Source: CAZMXS01 sp964570325
GTDB lineage: Bacteria > Verrucomicrobiota > Kiritimatiellia > CAIQIC01 > CAZMXS01
Direction: 5' to 3'
DNA: 45,016 nt
NCBI GenBank assembly: GCA_964570325.1
Contig: CAZMXS010000035.1
Coordinates: forward strand, 1 to 45,016
Below are positions 33,153 to 41,912 of the stretch, one piece after another. Numbering within the stretch: the first letter of the stretch is position 1; each line of letters starts with the position of its first letter. Made by a program: the position numbers and the translations under genes. Below the pieces are notes generated by a model. It ran no database searches. It worked only from the letters and a program-made list of their open reading frames with translations, and was not told where the DNA came from.

Positions 33153-33489
33153 CCGGTCAGCGCACGGCCCACCGTTGACAATCTTACCCTACCCGCCACA
33201 AAGCCGCGCGAAGTACCCCTACCACGCCGGGTTGAACAGAAAACGGGGCTGACCGGCAGCAGGAACAGCTAACCCACGTCCCCATAGCAATTCAGGGGAC
33301 ACAGCAGAACACGCACTAAAAAGACAACTCGCTTCGCAATTATGCAAAACTGCAACATTTCACTATACTCAGTTTTTGCATGGGGGTATGTTTTCGGAAT
33401 AAAGGATTATCTTTTTTCGGGCGGCATGGAGGCTGGGCCAAGACGGATGGGTTGCGGTAACGGGTTTTTTTAAGGAAGGCGAGCCTCTT
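33153..33489. other. intergenic region with long-range inverted repeat
   Basis: A 337-base gap between the spermidine-synthase-like gene and a small ORF. CCGGTCAGC (33153-33161) and GCTGACCGG (33248-33256) are perfect 9-base inverted copies 86 bases apart, starting at the stop codon; this may be chance. Around 33340-33400 the sequence is AT-rich with TATACT at 33363-33368, a plausible -10 for the small ORF but without a convincing -35. I see no tRNA or recognisable RNA here. Confidence 0.35.
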
Positions 33490-33702
33490 ATGAACTACGA
33501 TTCGCGCATTTATTTCCCGATGAGCATCAACGCGACCGCGCTTTTCGATAAGATCCGCGATCAAAGCCAGATTTGGAGTCGCGAGTTGGACAATCGGAAT
33601 AATTCGCGCTCGCTGTTGCGCAATATTCCGGGCTTGCCATCCGCGCCGCCGCCCGGGCCCGGCCACATTAAGATCGGCCGGCACGTGAATATCCAAGCCT
33701 AG
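33490..33702 (+). CDS. 70-residue hypothetical protein
   Basis: Opens MNYDSRIYFPMSINATALFD, then a charged helical middle, then a Pro/Gly-rich end (PGLPSAPPPGPGHIKIGR). There is no membrane helix or signal peptide. AAGGAAGG at 33473-33480 is well placed before the ATG, and codon third positions are GC-rich as in neighbouring genes, so it is likely expressed. I do not recognise a family. It converges on the Prc protease gene with a 13-base gap. Confidence 0.5.
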   Translation: MNYDSRIYFPMSINATALFDKIRDQSQIWSRELDNRNNSRSLLRNIPGLPSAPPPGPGHIKIGRHVNIQA

Positions 33703-33715
33703 CCGCGGGTTCCCG

Positions 33716-35887
33716 TCAAGGTGTCGCGCGCACCGGCGCAACCGGCTGGTCCTGATTGGCCGCTACGTGTTCGCCCTGCAAGACGATCAGGTCGCACAGA
33801 ATCTGCAAAGTCTCCTGCAGGATTAAATCCGGCCGGTCGGGCTTGGCCGGCGTTTCCACGGTCTCGTCCGCCTGGTTTTCCTGGATCATATCGCCCAGCC
33901 GTTTTTCATCCTTGGCCAGTTGGATTCGTTCCTCCAAGTTCAACGGGATTTCGCTGGCCTGTTTGCGTTCACCTAACAAGTCAAGCAACTTGGTATAGGT
34001 CTGGAACCGGGAATCTTCGCGGCGCCGTTTCTCCGATTGCTCCTTCAAGCGCGGCACATACGGCTGACAATTGGTCTCGTTCAGATAATAGACCGGAGCC
34101 ACCATCGTCCAGGCCAGCGCGTGCGGCAGGTATTCCTCGCCAATCTCCATATATTCCAGAATCGAGGGCAGGACAATATCGGGCGCGACCCCCGCCAATT
34201 GAGTTGAGCCGCCCGCAATGCGATGGAAATTCGCCGTCGTCAGTTTCAGCGAGCCCATCCGCGGATCGTCTGGATCCAGGCCCACCACGGATTGAACCGT
34301 CCCTTTCCCATGCGTCTTCGTATCGCCCACCAGCACCGCCCGCCCCAAATCCTGCAGTGCAGCGGCCAAAATCTCGGCGGCCGAAGCACTCTGCCGGTTG
34401 ACCAACACCACCAGCGGTCCCGTGTAGAGATTGGTGGGATCGGCGTCGCGCAGCACCTGCAGATTACCGCCGCTTTTGACTTGCACGACCGGCCCGCGAT
34501 TGATGAACAGGCCGGTCAGTTCCACCGCCTCGGTCAAGGCCCCGCCGCCGTTATTGCGCAGATCGAGCACCACGCCATCCAACCGGTTGGTCTTGAGCTC
34601 CGTCAGGATGCGGGCGACATCGCGGGTCACGCTGCGCGGCTCCGCCGTGCCGGCGCTCTTGCCTTTCAAGTCGGCATAAAACTCGGGCACGGTGATGACG
34701 CCCAGCGTCCGTTCCACCCCATCCGACCCGGTCACCTTGCGCACGGTCCCTTTCGCGGCCTGGTCTTCCAGTTTCACCTCATCCCGGATCAGGTCAACCT
34801 TGATCGTATTGGCACCCGAGATATCGGCGGCGGGGATCACGGTCAGCACCACCTTGGTACCCTTTGCGCCGCGAATGAGCCGCACACTCTTGCTCAGCGG
34901 CCAGTGGAGGATGTCCACCGGCTCGTCATCGCCCTGCGCCACCGCGATGATCTTGTCGCCGGCCTTGAGCCGGCCGTCCTTCTCCGCCGGCCCGCCGGGG
35001 ATGATGCGCACGATCTTGGCCGCGCCGTCCTCGACCCCCAGCAGCGCGCCGATGCCGAAAAGCGAAAGCCGCATGCTAATGTCAAAATCTTCCGTGTTGT
35101 TTGCCGACATGTATTCCGAATGCGGATCATAAGCGCGGGTGAACGACGTCAGATATAGCGTCAGCAACCAGTCCGCGTCGTTGTCGTTGAGCACTTCAAG
35201 GTATTGCTTGTATTCTTTTCGTATTTCCTCTTCCGGCGTCAGCGGCTTGATCACCGCTACAAGGTTGGTCGCCGCGACGGCGGCATTGGTGGCGGCGGCT
35301 GACTCCCCCGGGATGGCGTTGGTGGCGACCGCCGCGGCCGCCTGCTTTTCTTTTTCCTCGTCCGCCAGGCGGCGCGCGACCAGGCGGGCCACATACTGGT
35401 TCTTGATTTTTTTGCGCCAGAGTTCGTTCCATTCGGCCACGCCGGCGGGCCAGGGCGCGTCCTTGCGTTTCCAAACAAATGACTCGCGCGCCTCCACATC
35501 AAATCCGTTGTCCAGCAACGTATTCACATAGGCAACGCGATTGCTGACGCGCTCCATGAAGACGCCGTAGACTTTGAATGGAAAGGTCAGGTCGCCCGCG
35601 CGCAACTGGTTGTCGAGATTGGGAATCTGCTTGCGAAACCCTTCCACATCGGACGCGAGAAAAAAGCTGCGGTCGTAATCCAAGTTGCCGAGGAAGATAT
35701 CGAGCGCCGATTCGGCCAGCGCATCATCCCAGCGGTTATGGGTCAGGTGGATCCGCGGGAGCTCGCGCGCCAGGATTTCCGCCACATCCGAGTAGCGATC
35801 CAACATCTGTTCGTTCACCGGCGCCAGGCCCAGGGCGGCGGCGCTAAACAGGCCGAAAAAGCCCACCATCAACATCAATTGCTTCAT
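33716..35887 (-). CDS. prc: tail-specific C-terminal processing protease (Prc/Tsp)
   Basis: Periplasmic S41 serine protease of 723 residues with a signal peptide (about 1-21). A helical N-terminal domain follows (DRSFFLASDVEGF near 72-84). A PDZ domain lies at about 275-355 (LFGIGALLGVEDGAAKIVRI) and the S41 fold at about 390-600. The catalytic Ser is in NRQSASAAEI (about 497-506) and the Lys is K528 in THGKGTVQ. A C-terminal Prc-type domain closes it. An Ala/Thr-rich insertion at about 183-213 looks like a flexible loop. Likely roles are degrading misfolded or ssrA-type tagged envelope proteins and trimming murein hydrolases or lipoproteins. Confidence 0.95.
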   Translation of the reverse strand: MKQLMLMVGFFGLFSAAALGLAPVNEQMLDRYSDVAEILARELPRIHLTHNRWDDALAESALDIFLGNLDYDRSFFLASDVEGFRKQIPNLDNQLRAGDLTFPFKVYGVFMERVSNRVAYVNTLLDNGFDVEARESFVWKRKDAPWPAGVAEWNELWRKKIKNQYVARLVARRLADEEKEKQAAAAVATNAIPGESAAATNAAVAATNLVAVIKPLTPEEEIRKEYKQYLEVLNDNDADWLLTLYLTSFTRAYDPHSEYMSANNTEDFDISMRLSLFGIGALLGVEDGAAKIVRIIPGGPAEKDGRLKAGDKIIAVAQGDDEPVDILHWPLSKSVRLIRGAKGTKVVLTVIPAADISGANTIKVDLIRDEVKLEDQAAKGTVRKVTGSDGVERTLGVITVPEFYADLKGKSAGTAEPRSVTRDVARILTELKTNRLDGVVLDLRNNGGGALTEAVELTGLFINRGPVVQVKSGGNLQVLRDADPTNLYTGPLVVLVNRQSASAAEILAAALQDLGRAVLVGDTKTHGKGTVQSVVGLDPDDPRMGSLKLTTANFHRIAGGSTQLAGVAPDIVLPSILEYMEIGEEYLPHALAWTMVAPVYYLNETNCQPYVPRLKEQSEKRRREDSRFQTYTKLLDLLGERKQASEIPLNLEERIQLAKDEKRLGDMIQENQADETVETPAKPDRPDLILQETLQILCDLIVLQGEHVAANQDQPVAPVRATP

Positions 35888-35930
35888 CCGTTGTCATCCC
35901 ATTGTCTAAATATGCACACTATTCACCCGT

Positions 35931-36689
35931 TTACAAATCCACGCCCGGAAACTCCAGCCGTTTTTTCATCTCTGTGAACACCCATTCCAACAGCGGCCGC
36001 AGATTGACCGTATCCGCGCGGTTGTACGCCAGCAGCGTCGCCAGCGCCGCCTCACTGCCCTCCTCGTGCGCGCGCCAGAGCCGCACGGCGTCCCACCCAT
36101 CCAACCCGCGCACGCTGTCCTCCCGCTCAATTCCCAGTTGCGCTTCGATCTTTTTCAGGCCGCCTTTCAATCCCAGCCGGCGCAGCGGGAACCGCAGGTC
36201 CACGTGCACATGGTTGAAGAAATTATAGCGGAAGCGCGCGCCAATCAGCGGCAGGTCGAATAGCGCGCCATTGTAGGTCACAACGAGCGGATACTGCTCG
36301 ATATACTCGCGCGCGGCATCCAGGTCGCGCCCATTGACAAACTGCCGGACTTCGCTCCCGTTGTATGTGCCGATCACCGTGATCGGGTCTGCATCCGCCG
36401 TGCCCGTGGTCTCGATATCAAGGCAAAGAGCACGGTCGCGGCAATCGCCATAGACGCGCCATTTCTGGTCCGCCGGCAATAAACGATCGAAGTAATTCCA
36501 GTCGCCCACCGCATAGCGTTCGATCGAACGCGCCAACTCCGCATCCGCCAAATCGAGCCGTCCCGAGCCCATCCGTCCGTCCGCGCGCGCCGCCTGATAA
36601 GCCGCCCAATCCAGGATTCCCGCCCGCCAGAGGCGTCGCTCGCTCTGCGGCCCGATGCCCGGCAGATGAATGAATGAATGGCGCAACAT
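35931..36689 (-). CDS. RNase H-like (YprB-type) DEDDy exonuclease-like protein
   Basis: A 252-residue protein. A short helical start, LPGIGPQSERRLWRAGILDW, resembles a helix-hairpin-helix tail. The nuclease core has LCLDIETTGT (D91, E93), YNGALFDLP (D145) and YNRADTVNL (Y222, D226), so all four acidic residues and the Tyr of a DEDDy site are present. This is the YprB ribonuclease-H-like family, linked to DNA or RNA 3'-end processing but poorly characterised. The ATG at 36689 gives a normal N-terminus; an in-frame GTG lies at 36725. No strong ribosome binding site is visible. Confidence 0.82.
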   Translation of the reverse strand: MLRHSFIHLPGIGPQSERRLWRAGILDWAAYQAARADGRMGSGRLDLADAELARSIERYAVGDWNYFDRLLPADQKWRVYGDCRDRALCLDIETTGTADADPITVIGTYNGSEVRQFVNGRDLDAAREYIEQYPLVVTYNGALFDLPLIGARFRYNFFNHVHVDLRFPLRRLGLKGGLKKIEAQLGIEREDSVRGLDGWDAVRLWRAHEEGSEAALATLLAYNRADTVNLRPLLEWVFTEMKKRLEFPGVDL

Positions 36690-36772
36690 CGCAAATCTTT
36701 TACGACCGCACCGATGCGCGCCCACCCCGCCCGGTGAATGGCGCCGCCGCTTTCCACTGACGAGTCAGCCGT

Positions 36773-37420
36773 TCAGGCGCTGCGGGCCAGTTGCACATCA
36801 TGCCGTTTCTCGAACGCCGTGATATCGGCCTCGTGCTCCAAGGTCAGGCCAATGGCATCCAGCCCCTCGATGAAGCGCTTTTTAACCCCCGCGTCCATCT
36901 GGAAGGTAAACACCTTTTCTCCGCCCGGCGTATGCAGGATCACTTTCTGTTCGGGCAGGTCTATAGTCAGGTCCACCGCCTGATGCTTCCGGGCCGCGCG
37001 GAAAATCTCCTCCACTTCGGCTTCGGCCAGCTCGATCGTCAGCAAGCCGTTGTTCACGGCGTTATTCCGAAAGATGTCGGCGAACGCCGGAATGCGGACA
37101 TCGCCCAGTTGCCGCCACGGCGCAATCACCGCTTTGAATCCATATTGCGCGATCGCCCAAACCGCATGCTCACGGCTGGATCCGCAGCCGAAATTATTCC
37201 GCGTTACCAGGATGGACGCATCTTTCAAATGGGCGGCATTCAATTCGAATTCCGGGTTGTCCTTACCATCAGGCGTGTAGCGCCAATCGAAGAACAACGC
37301 CGGCCCAAAGCCCGTGCGCTTGATCAGCTTCAGAAACTGCTTGGGGATGATCTGGTCGGTATCCACATTGGCGCGGTCCAACGCCGCCACCCGAGCCCGA
37401 TGTTTGATGAATTTTTCCAT
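36773..37420 (-). CDS. leuD: 3-isopropylmalate dehydratase small subunit (LeuD)
   Basis: Small, swivelling subunit of isopropylmalate isomerase, 215 residues. Signatures are ALDRANVDTDQIIPKQFL at the N-terminus, GFGPALFFDWRY, and NFGCGSSREHAVWA with the Ser/Arg that bind substrate. The start is the ATG at 37420, with GAGGAG 8 bases upstream; the frame is open from 37441. It lies 11 bases after the leuC stop and forms one operon with it. Confidence 0.96.
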   Translation of the reverse strand: MEKFIKHRARVAALDRANVDTDQIIPKQFLKLIKRTGFGPALFFDWRYTPDGKDNPEFELNAAHLKDASILVTRNNFGCGSSREHAVWAIAQYGFKAVIAPWRQLGDVRIPAFADIFRNNAVNNGLLTIELAEAEVEEIFRAARKHQAVDLTIDLPEQKVILHTPGGEKVFTFQMDAGVKKRFIEGLDAIGLTLEHEADITAFEKRHDVQLARSA

Positions 37421-37431
37421 GGCTGTGCTCC

Positions 37432-38835
37432 TCAACTCCACGCGCGGATATCAACGAACCGGCCCGCAACGGCCGCCGCCGCGGCCATTTCCGGGCTGAC
37501 CAGGTGCGTGCGCCCGCCCTTGCCCTGCCGCCCCTCAAAGTTGCGGTTGGACGTGGCCGCGCACCGCTCGCCCGGCCGCAACTGGTCGGGGTTCATCGCC
37601 AGGCACATGCTGCAGCCGGCGAACCGCCACTCGGCGCCGGCCGCCTTGAAGACCTGGTCCAATCCCTCCGCTTCGGCCTGCCGCCGCACCGGCTGGGAAC
37701 CGGGCACCACCAGCACCCGCATCCCTGGCGCGACCTGGCGGCCGCGCATGACCCGGGCGGCCGCGCGCAGATCTTCAATCCGACCGTTGGTGCAACTGCC
37801 GATGAACACCGTATCCAGTTTGATATCGGTGATGCGCATCCCCGGCTGCAGGCCCATATAGGCCAGCGCTTTTTCAACATCCTGCCGGCTGTAGCCGGGC
37901 GCCTGGTCCGGACCCGGCACCACGCCGGTGACGTCCGTAACCATGCCGGGACTGGTGCCCCACGTGACCTGGGGCGCGATGGCGGAAGCATCAATCGCCA
38001 GGGTGCGGTCATAAACCGCGCCGGGGTCGCTGGCCAGCGTTTGCCAGAAAGCGATGGCCGCGTCCAAATCCTTGCCCTTGGGCGCATACGGCCGGTTGCC
38101 GGAGGCGATATACTGATAAGTGGTATCGTCCGGCGCCACCATGCCCGCGCGCGCGCCACCCTCGATGCTCATGTTGCACATGGTCATCCGGGCCTCCATG
38201 GACAACTGGCGCACGGCGTCGCCGGCATACTCCAGCACAAAACCGGTGCCGCCGGCCGTGCCAATCTGGCCGATCAGTTTCAGGATCATATCCTTCGCGG
38301 TGACGCCGACGCTCAACCGGCCCGTGTAATCCACGCGAAAGGTCTTCGGCTTGGACTGGCGCAGTGTTTGGGTCGCCAGCACGTGCTCGACCTCGGAGGT
38401 GCCGATGCCGAACGCCAGCGCGCCGAACGCGCCATGCGTGGCCGTATGCGAATCGCCGCAAACAATGGTCGTGCCCGGCAGCGTCAGCCCCTGCTCGGGT
38501 CCGACGATGTGCACCACGCCCTGCGCGCCGGTGTCCAGGTCAAACAGCTTGATTCCAAAATCACGGCAGTTCTGCCGCAGCGTTTCCACCTGCTCACGGG
38601 CGATCGGATCGCGGATAATCGTCTGGTCGTCCGTCGGCACGTTGTGGTCCGGCACGGCGAACGTCAACTCGGGATGGCGAACCCGGCGGCCTGCCAGGCG
38701 CAGCCCCTCGAAGGCCTGTGGACTGGTTACTTCATGCACCAATTGCCGGTCAATATACAGCAGAACCGATCCATCCGGCAGTGTTTTGACAACGTGCCGG
38801 TCCCAGATTTTCTCAAACAAGGTCTTTTTCTTCAT
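37432..38835 (-). CDS. leuC: 3-isopropylmalate dehydratase large subunit (LeuC)
   Basis: Catalytic [4Fe-4S] subunit of isopropylmalate isomerase, 467 residues, the standard length. CGDSHTATHGAFGALAFGIG and AEGLDQ segments are conserved. The cluster Cys residues are in FIGSCTNGRIEDL and GCSMCLAMNPDQL. I start at the ATG at 38835 (MKKKTLFEKIWDRHV); the frame stays open to 38928 but that part has no family match. Operon with leuD. Together with leuB it completes the steps after isopropylmalate synthase, which is not in the window. Confidence 0.96.
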   Translation of the reverse strand: MKKKTLFEKIWDRHVVKTLPDGSVLLYIDRQLVHEVTSPQAFEGLRLAGRRVRHPELTFAVPDHNVPTDDQTIIRDPIAREQVETLRQNCRDFGIKLFDLDTGAQGVVHIVGPEQGLTLPGTTIVCGDSHTATHGAFGALAFGIGTSEVEHVLATQTLRQSKPKTFRVDYTGRLSVGVTAKDMILKLIGQIGTAGGTGFVLEYAGDAVRQLSMEARMTMCNMSIEGGARAGMVAPDDTTYQYIASGNRPYAPKGKDLDAAIAFWQTLASDPGAVYDRTLAIDASAIAPQVTWGTSPGMVTDVTGVVPGPDQAPGYSRQDVEKALAYMGLQPGMRITDIKLDTVFIGSCTNGRIEDLRAAARVMRGRQVAPGMRVLVVPGSQPVRRQAEAEGLDQVFKAAGAEWRFAGCSMCLAMNPDQLRPGERCAATSNRNFEGRQGKGGRTHLVSPEMAAAAAVAGRFVDIRAWS

Positions 38836-38934
38836 AAGCGCGGCAATATAGGCCCGGCCGCCGCCGATGGCAAGCACGGGGTCAGGCGACAACGCCACGG
38901 GACCGCCTGCCCCGCGCGCGATGGGCAACGCGAG

Positions 38935-40665
38935 CTACGCGGGATGGCCGACGGCCGACGGCGCCGCTTTTCCTTCAACGCAGCCGAAATCCTCAACGCC
39001 GGCGGTGATGGATTCATAGATATGGCCTGGACCGAGCGCGCTCGCCAAACCGGTCTTTTCCATCATTCCGCGCACCGGATCCCGCACGCGGGCGAAGCGT
39101 AGTGAAATGCCTTTCCCGGCCAAATTCGACTGCAGACGCTTGAGCGTTTCCGCGGCGGTTGTATCCAGCGCATTGACTGTTTCCATGTCCATTAGTACGA
39201 CGCTAACCGGTGTGATGGCCGTGGCGATGTGCTGTTGGATCCGATCGGCGCAGAACGCCGCATTCATAAACAGTAGACTGCTGTCCAGCCGGAAGATCAG
39301 CAAACCGGGAATGGTGATCGCCTCCGGATGCCGCGTGACATCCCGGTAGGCGTCCATACCGGGCACCTTGCCGAGCACCGCGGAATCCGGATGCGTACTG
39401 CGATAGATCAGCACCAGCAGCGCCAGCACCATCCCCACCCCAACCCCCTGCAGCACGCCGAACAGCAAGACGCCCAGCGCCGCCGCCGCGGCATAGAGAC
39501 ACTCCAATCGGCTGATCCGGAACAGCGCGCGAAAATAACCGGGATTGAACAGTTTGATCATCGCCCGAACCACGATCGCTCCCAGCAGAGCCGCGGGCAA
39601 CCGGGCAAACACCGGCATCAGGAACTGCAGCGTCAGCAGCGCCAACCCCGCCAGCACCAGGCCCGCCACCGGCGTTTTGCCGCCGGCGGTCATGCTGACG
39701 GCGGACTGCGAAAGGCTGCCGGCGACGACGAAACCAGATGAGCAACTGGAACCGAGATTGGCCATGCCCAGTGCCAGCAGTTCCTGATTCGGATTCACCT
39801 CGCCGCCGACTTTCAACGCGGCGACCTTGGCCGCGCCCAGCGACTCCGTGTAGTTCAGCAGGACAATCGCCAGCGCCCCGTGCAACATGAGGCCCAGATG
39901 CGCCCATTCAAAATGCGGAACCGCCAGCCGCGGCAGGCCGGCCGGGATCGCGCCAACCACCGCGACGCCGTGTCGGTCCAGGCCCAGCGCCAGGCTGACG
40001 ACGATGCCCGCCGCGACTACCGTCAGCGCCGGCGGCAGGCGCGGATAATAACGCGGCAACCCAAAAAGCAACACCAAGGCGGAGAACCCGACCGCCATGG
40101 TGGGCCAGTGATACATGGGCCAGTGGCGCAACAGATGCCACAACTCCGTGAAGAAATGCCCGCCGACAGGCGCCACCCCGAACATCTTCGGCAACTGGGT
40201 CAGCATGGTCACTAGCGCCAGCCCCTGGATGAAACCGTTCATCACCGGCTGGGAGATGAAACTGGCAACCCACCCCAACCGCAACGCGCCGGCCAGTAGG
40301 AAAATCAGGCCGACCCAGAAGGCCAGTTCAACCGTCAGGGCCAGGTAATCCGGCGATCCCGTCGCGGCCAGCGCCGCGATCGTGTGGGCGGATAGCAGGG
40401 CGGTGGCGGAATCAGGACCGACGACCAGTGTGCGCGAGGTGCCCAGACAAGCATACGCAATCAGCGGCAGGGGGACGGTGAACATGCCGATCAGCGGCGG
40501 CACGCCGGCGATCCCGGCATAAGCCAGCGCGGTGGGCACCATGACCGACCACAATGTCGCGCCGGCCAGAATATCCGGGCGCAACCACTCGCACCGGTAG
40601 ATGCGCATGGTCGCCAGCAAAGGAATGTAGCGCCCCAACCAATCCAGTATGTGACCCGCACGCAT
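38935..40665 (-). CDS. SulP-family anion transporter with STAS domain
   Basis: Inner-membrane SLC26/SulP transporter of 576 residues. The N-terminus leads into DILAGATLWSVMVPTALAYA, a typical first helix. A VVGPDSATALLSAHT segment follows, and 10-12 helices run to about residue 425. The C-terminal STAS domain (about 455-560) contains LIFRLDSSLLFMNAAF and DMETVNALDTTAAETL. Sulfate or bicarbonate uptake is usual for the family. No sulfate-assimilation or carbonic-anhydrase gene is adjacent to decide between them. The start is uncertain: ATG at 40665 or TTG at 40701, both with weak ribosome binding sites. Confidence 0.92.
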   Translation of the reverse strand: MRAGHILDWLGRYIPLLATMRIYRCEWLRPDILAGATLWSVMVPTALAYAGIAGVPPLIGMFTVPLPLIAYACLGTSRTLVVGPDSATALLSAHTIAALAATGSPDYLALTVELAFWVGLIFLLAGALRLGWVASFISQPVMNGFIQGLALVTMLTQLPKMFGVAPVGGHFFTELWHLLRHWPMYHWPTMAVGFSALVLLFGLPRYYPRLPPALTVVAAGIVVSLALGLDRHGVAVVGAIPAGLPRLAVPHFEWAHLGLMLHGALAIVLLNYTESLGAAKVAALKVGGEVNPNQELLALGMANLGSSCSSGFVVAGSLSQSAVSMTAGGKTPVAGLVLAGLALLTLQFLMPVFARLPAALLGAIVVRAMIKLFNPGYFRALFRISRLECLYAAAAALGVLLFGVLQGVGVGMVLALLVLIYRSTHPDSAVLGKVPGMDAYRDVTRHPEAITIPGLLIFRLDSSLLFMNAAFCADRIQQHIATAITPVSVVLMDMETVNALDTTAAETLKRLQSNLAGKGISLRFARVRDPVRGMMEKTGLASALGPGHIYESITAGVEDFGCVEGKAAPSAVGHPA

Positions 40666-41015
40666 CGGCGGCAGACTGGCAGACTGGAGCCGCGTGTTCA
40701 AGTCCGGCCTGGATTGACCGCCGGCGGCTCCGCCGCTTGTCCTTTTGGACTCATTTTGAACTCCGGATGAGGTTCAGGGCCAACGCGAATCCGGCCGGAC
40801 CGAATGCCTGGCGTTGGGATTTGAATCATGTGCAGCCGATATCCAAGAAAAACTATTCACATCGCCACAAACTCCATCTGGAAACCATAGCCGACGCCGC
40901 GACTGGCGCCTCCCATTGGCCCGCTCGAGGAAGCCGGGTAAACCGGGTGGGTAGCAAACCATTGATTTTATTGGTCGAAATGCGTGTTTCGCCGCGTGGA
41001 TATTGAAAAAAAAGG
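40666..41015. other. intergenic region between sulP and tRNA-Arg, no gene seen
   Basis: About 350 bases. It contains a short GC hairpin (CGGCG at 40722-40726 with CGCCG at 40731-40735) and an 8-base tandem duplication at 40671-40686 (GCAGACTG twice). Eight A residues at 41006-41013 give a U-run just after the tRNA 3' end on the minus strand, so the tRNA transcript may end there. The middle is lower in GC than the genes around it. Open frames are short and unconvincing. Confidence 0.4.
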
Positions 41016-41092
41016 TGGCACCCCCGGCGTGATTCGAACACGCGACCCGCAGATTAGAAATCTGCTGCTCTGTCCAACTGAGCTACGGGGGT
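41016..41092 (-). tRNA. tRNA-Arg (anticodon UCU)
   Basis: A 77-base cloverleaf read on the minus strand, with encoded CCA. The acceptor stem pairs ACCCCCG with CGGGGGT, discriminator G. The D arm is GCTC...GAGC-like with the AGTTGGA loop. The anticodon stem is GCAGA/TCTGC around loop TTTCTAA, giving UCU, which reads AGA arginine codons. The T arm is GCGTG-TTCGAAT-CACGC. All stems pair fully. Confidence 0.97.
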
Positions 41093-41105
41093 AGCCCTCT
41101 GATGA

Positions 41106-41133
41106 ATTATGGGCCTGGCGGCCTTGTCCGCAA
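41106..41133 (-). promoter_or_regulatory. possible promoter of tRNA-Arg
   Basis: On the minus strand TTGCGG (41128-41133), a 16-base spacer, then CATAAT (41106-41111), about 14 bases before the mature tRNA 5' end. The -10 matches consensus at five of six positions. Confidence 0.45.
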
Positions 41134-41147
41134 GCGGATTTGGTCCG

Positions 41148-41735
41148 TTAAGGCGTTTTAACCACCACGACCGCCTCGCCCTCTACCACAACCTTGATTG
41201 GTGTGCCGTCCGGCGCCGGCGCACCCTCGGTGGTCGCGATCTTGAGGTTGATCACCGCGTTCGCTCCCTTGGCCTGGGCCTTTTCCTTCAGCCGTCGAAT
41301 CGCCTGATCCACAGCATCCGCCTTCGGGCACTTGGGCAGCTTGTCCTCATATTCGGCCATGACAAAGGACTTTGTGTCGGTAATTGCAAAGCCCCCGATG
41401 GCTGCCGTCGTGGAGGTCTTCACATTCTCAATTTCAGCCTGGCGCCGGGCTTCGGCGGCGCGCTCTTGCTCGGCCTGCTCCTGCGCGCAACCCGGGCATT
41501 TGGGCACATTGCCGCCAAACAGATTGCCTTTGATCTCCCCATGCACGGAACAGGTCATGCGCCGCTTGTTGGCGCAGTCCGCGCAAAGGAAATCTTTCTG
41601 TTTGTCGCCCGGCAGGATCACCTCGCTGATTCGGTCCGGGAAAATGTGCGCGCCACCCTGCTTCAGGTTTAAGCCGGCGTAATTGACCGACAACCATCCC
41701 GCTTTCTGTCCGCACTCCATACATATTTTAGCCAT
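41148..41735 (-). CDS. zinc-ribbon protein with C-terminal YbjQ-like domain
   Basis: A 195-residue soluble protein. The N-terminal part has four Cys pairs or near-pairs: C5/C8 (CMEC), C51/C54 (CADC), C62 with H65 (TCSVHG) and C80/C83 (CPGC), suggesting two zinc ribbons. A Glu/Ala/Gln-rich helix follows (84-105). The C-terminal part (about 110-195) resembles the YbjQ/DUF74 heavy-metal-binding fold: AIGGFAITDTKSFVMAEY, AIRRLKEKAQAKGANAVINL and VEGEAVVV. The start is the ATG at 41735 with GGGAG 8 bases upstream; the frame is open from 41795. Function is unknown. It lies upstream of the tRNA gene in the same direction. Confidence 0.72.
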   Translation of the reverse strand: MAKICMECGQKAGWLSVNYAGLNLKQGGAHIFPDRISEVILPGDKQKDFLCADCANKRRMTCSVHGEIKGNLFGGNVPKCPGCAQEQAEQERAAEARRQAEIENVKTSTTAAIGGFAITDTKSFVMAEYEDKLPKCPKADAVDQAIRRLKEKAQAKGANAVINLKIATTEGAPAPDGTPIKVVVEGEAVVVVKTP

Positions 41736-41912
41736 TGCTTTTTCTCCCGGAATGATGCGTCCCCGGATGTTTGTCATTTCAACCGGGCACGACATCTTTC
41801 ATACCGCTCGGCCCGGCAGGAGACAAGCAAACAGATGAATGACGGGCCGGGAATTGATTTTTAATTCGAATGCGTCATGATCCGCTCAAAGTCGAAATAC
41901 TACTGACCCGCC
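41736..41912. other. divergent intergenic region, no gene seen
   Basis: A 177-base gap between the zinc-ribbon gene and a rightward orphan ORF. It has lower GC than its surroundings and TTTTTAATTC near 41859. Promoters in both directions would be expected here but none is clear. Confidence 0.35.

Noticed and set aside
33153..33256. 9-base inverted pair as ends of a small mobile element
   Set aside because: No target-site duplication or transposase is seen and a 9-base match within 100 bases can arise by chance.
40671..40686. GCAGACTG tandem pair as a regulatory direct repeat
   Set aside because: Only two 8-base copies next to an uncertain start codon; too little to support an operator.
41016..41092. 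tRNA-Arg as an integration site for a genomic island
   Set aside because: No integrase gene or direct repeat of the tRNA 3' end is visible in the window, and the genes on both sides show ordinary composition.
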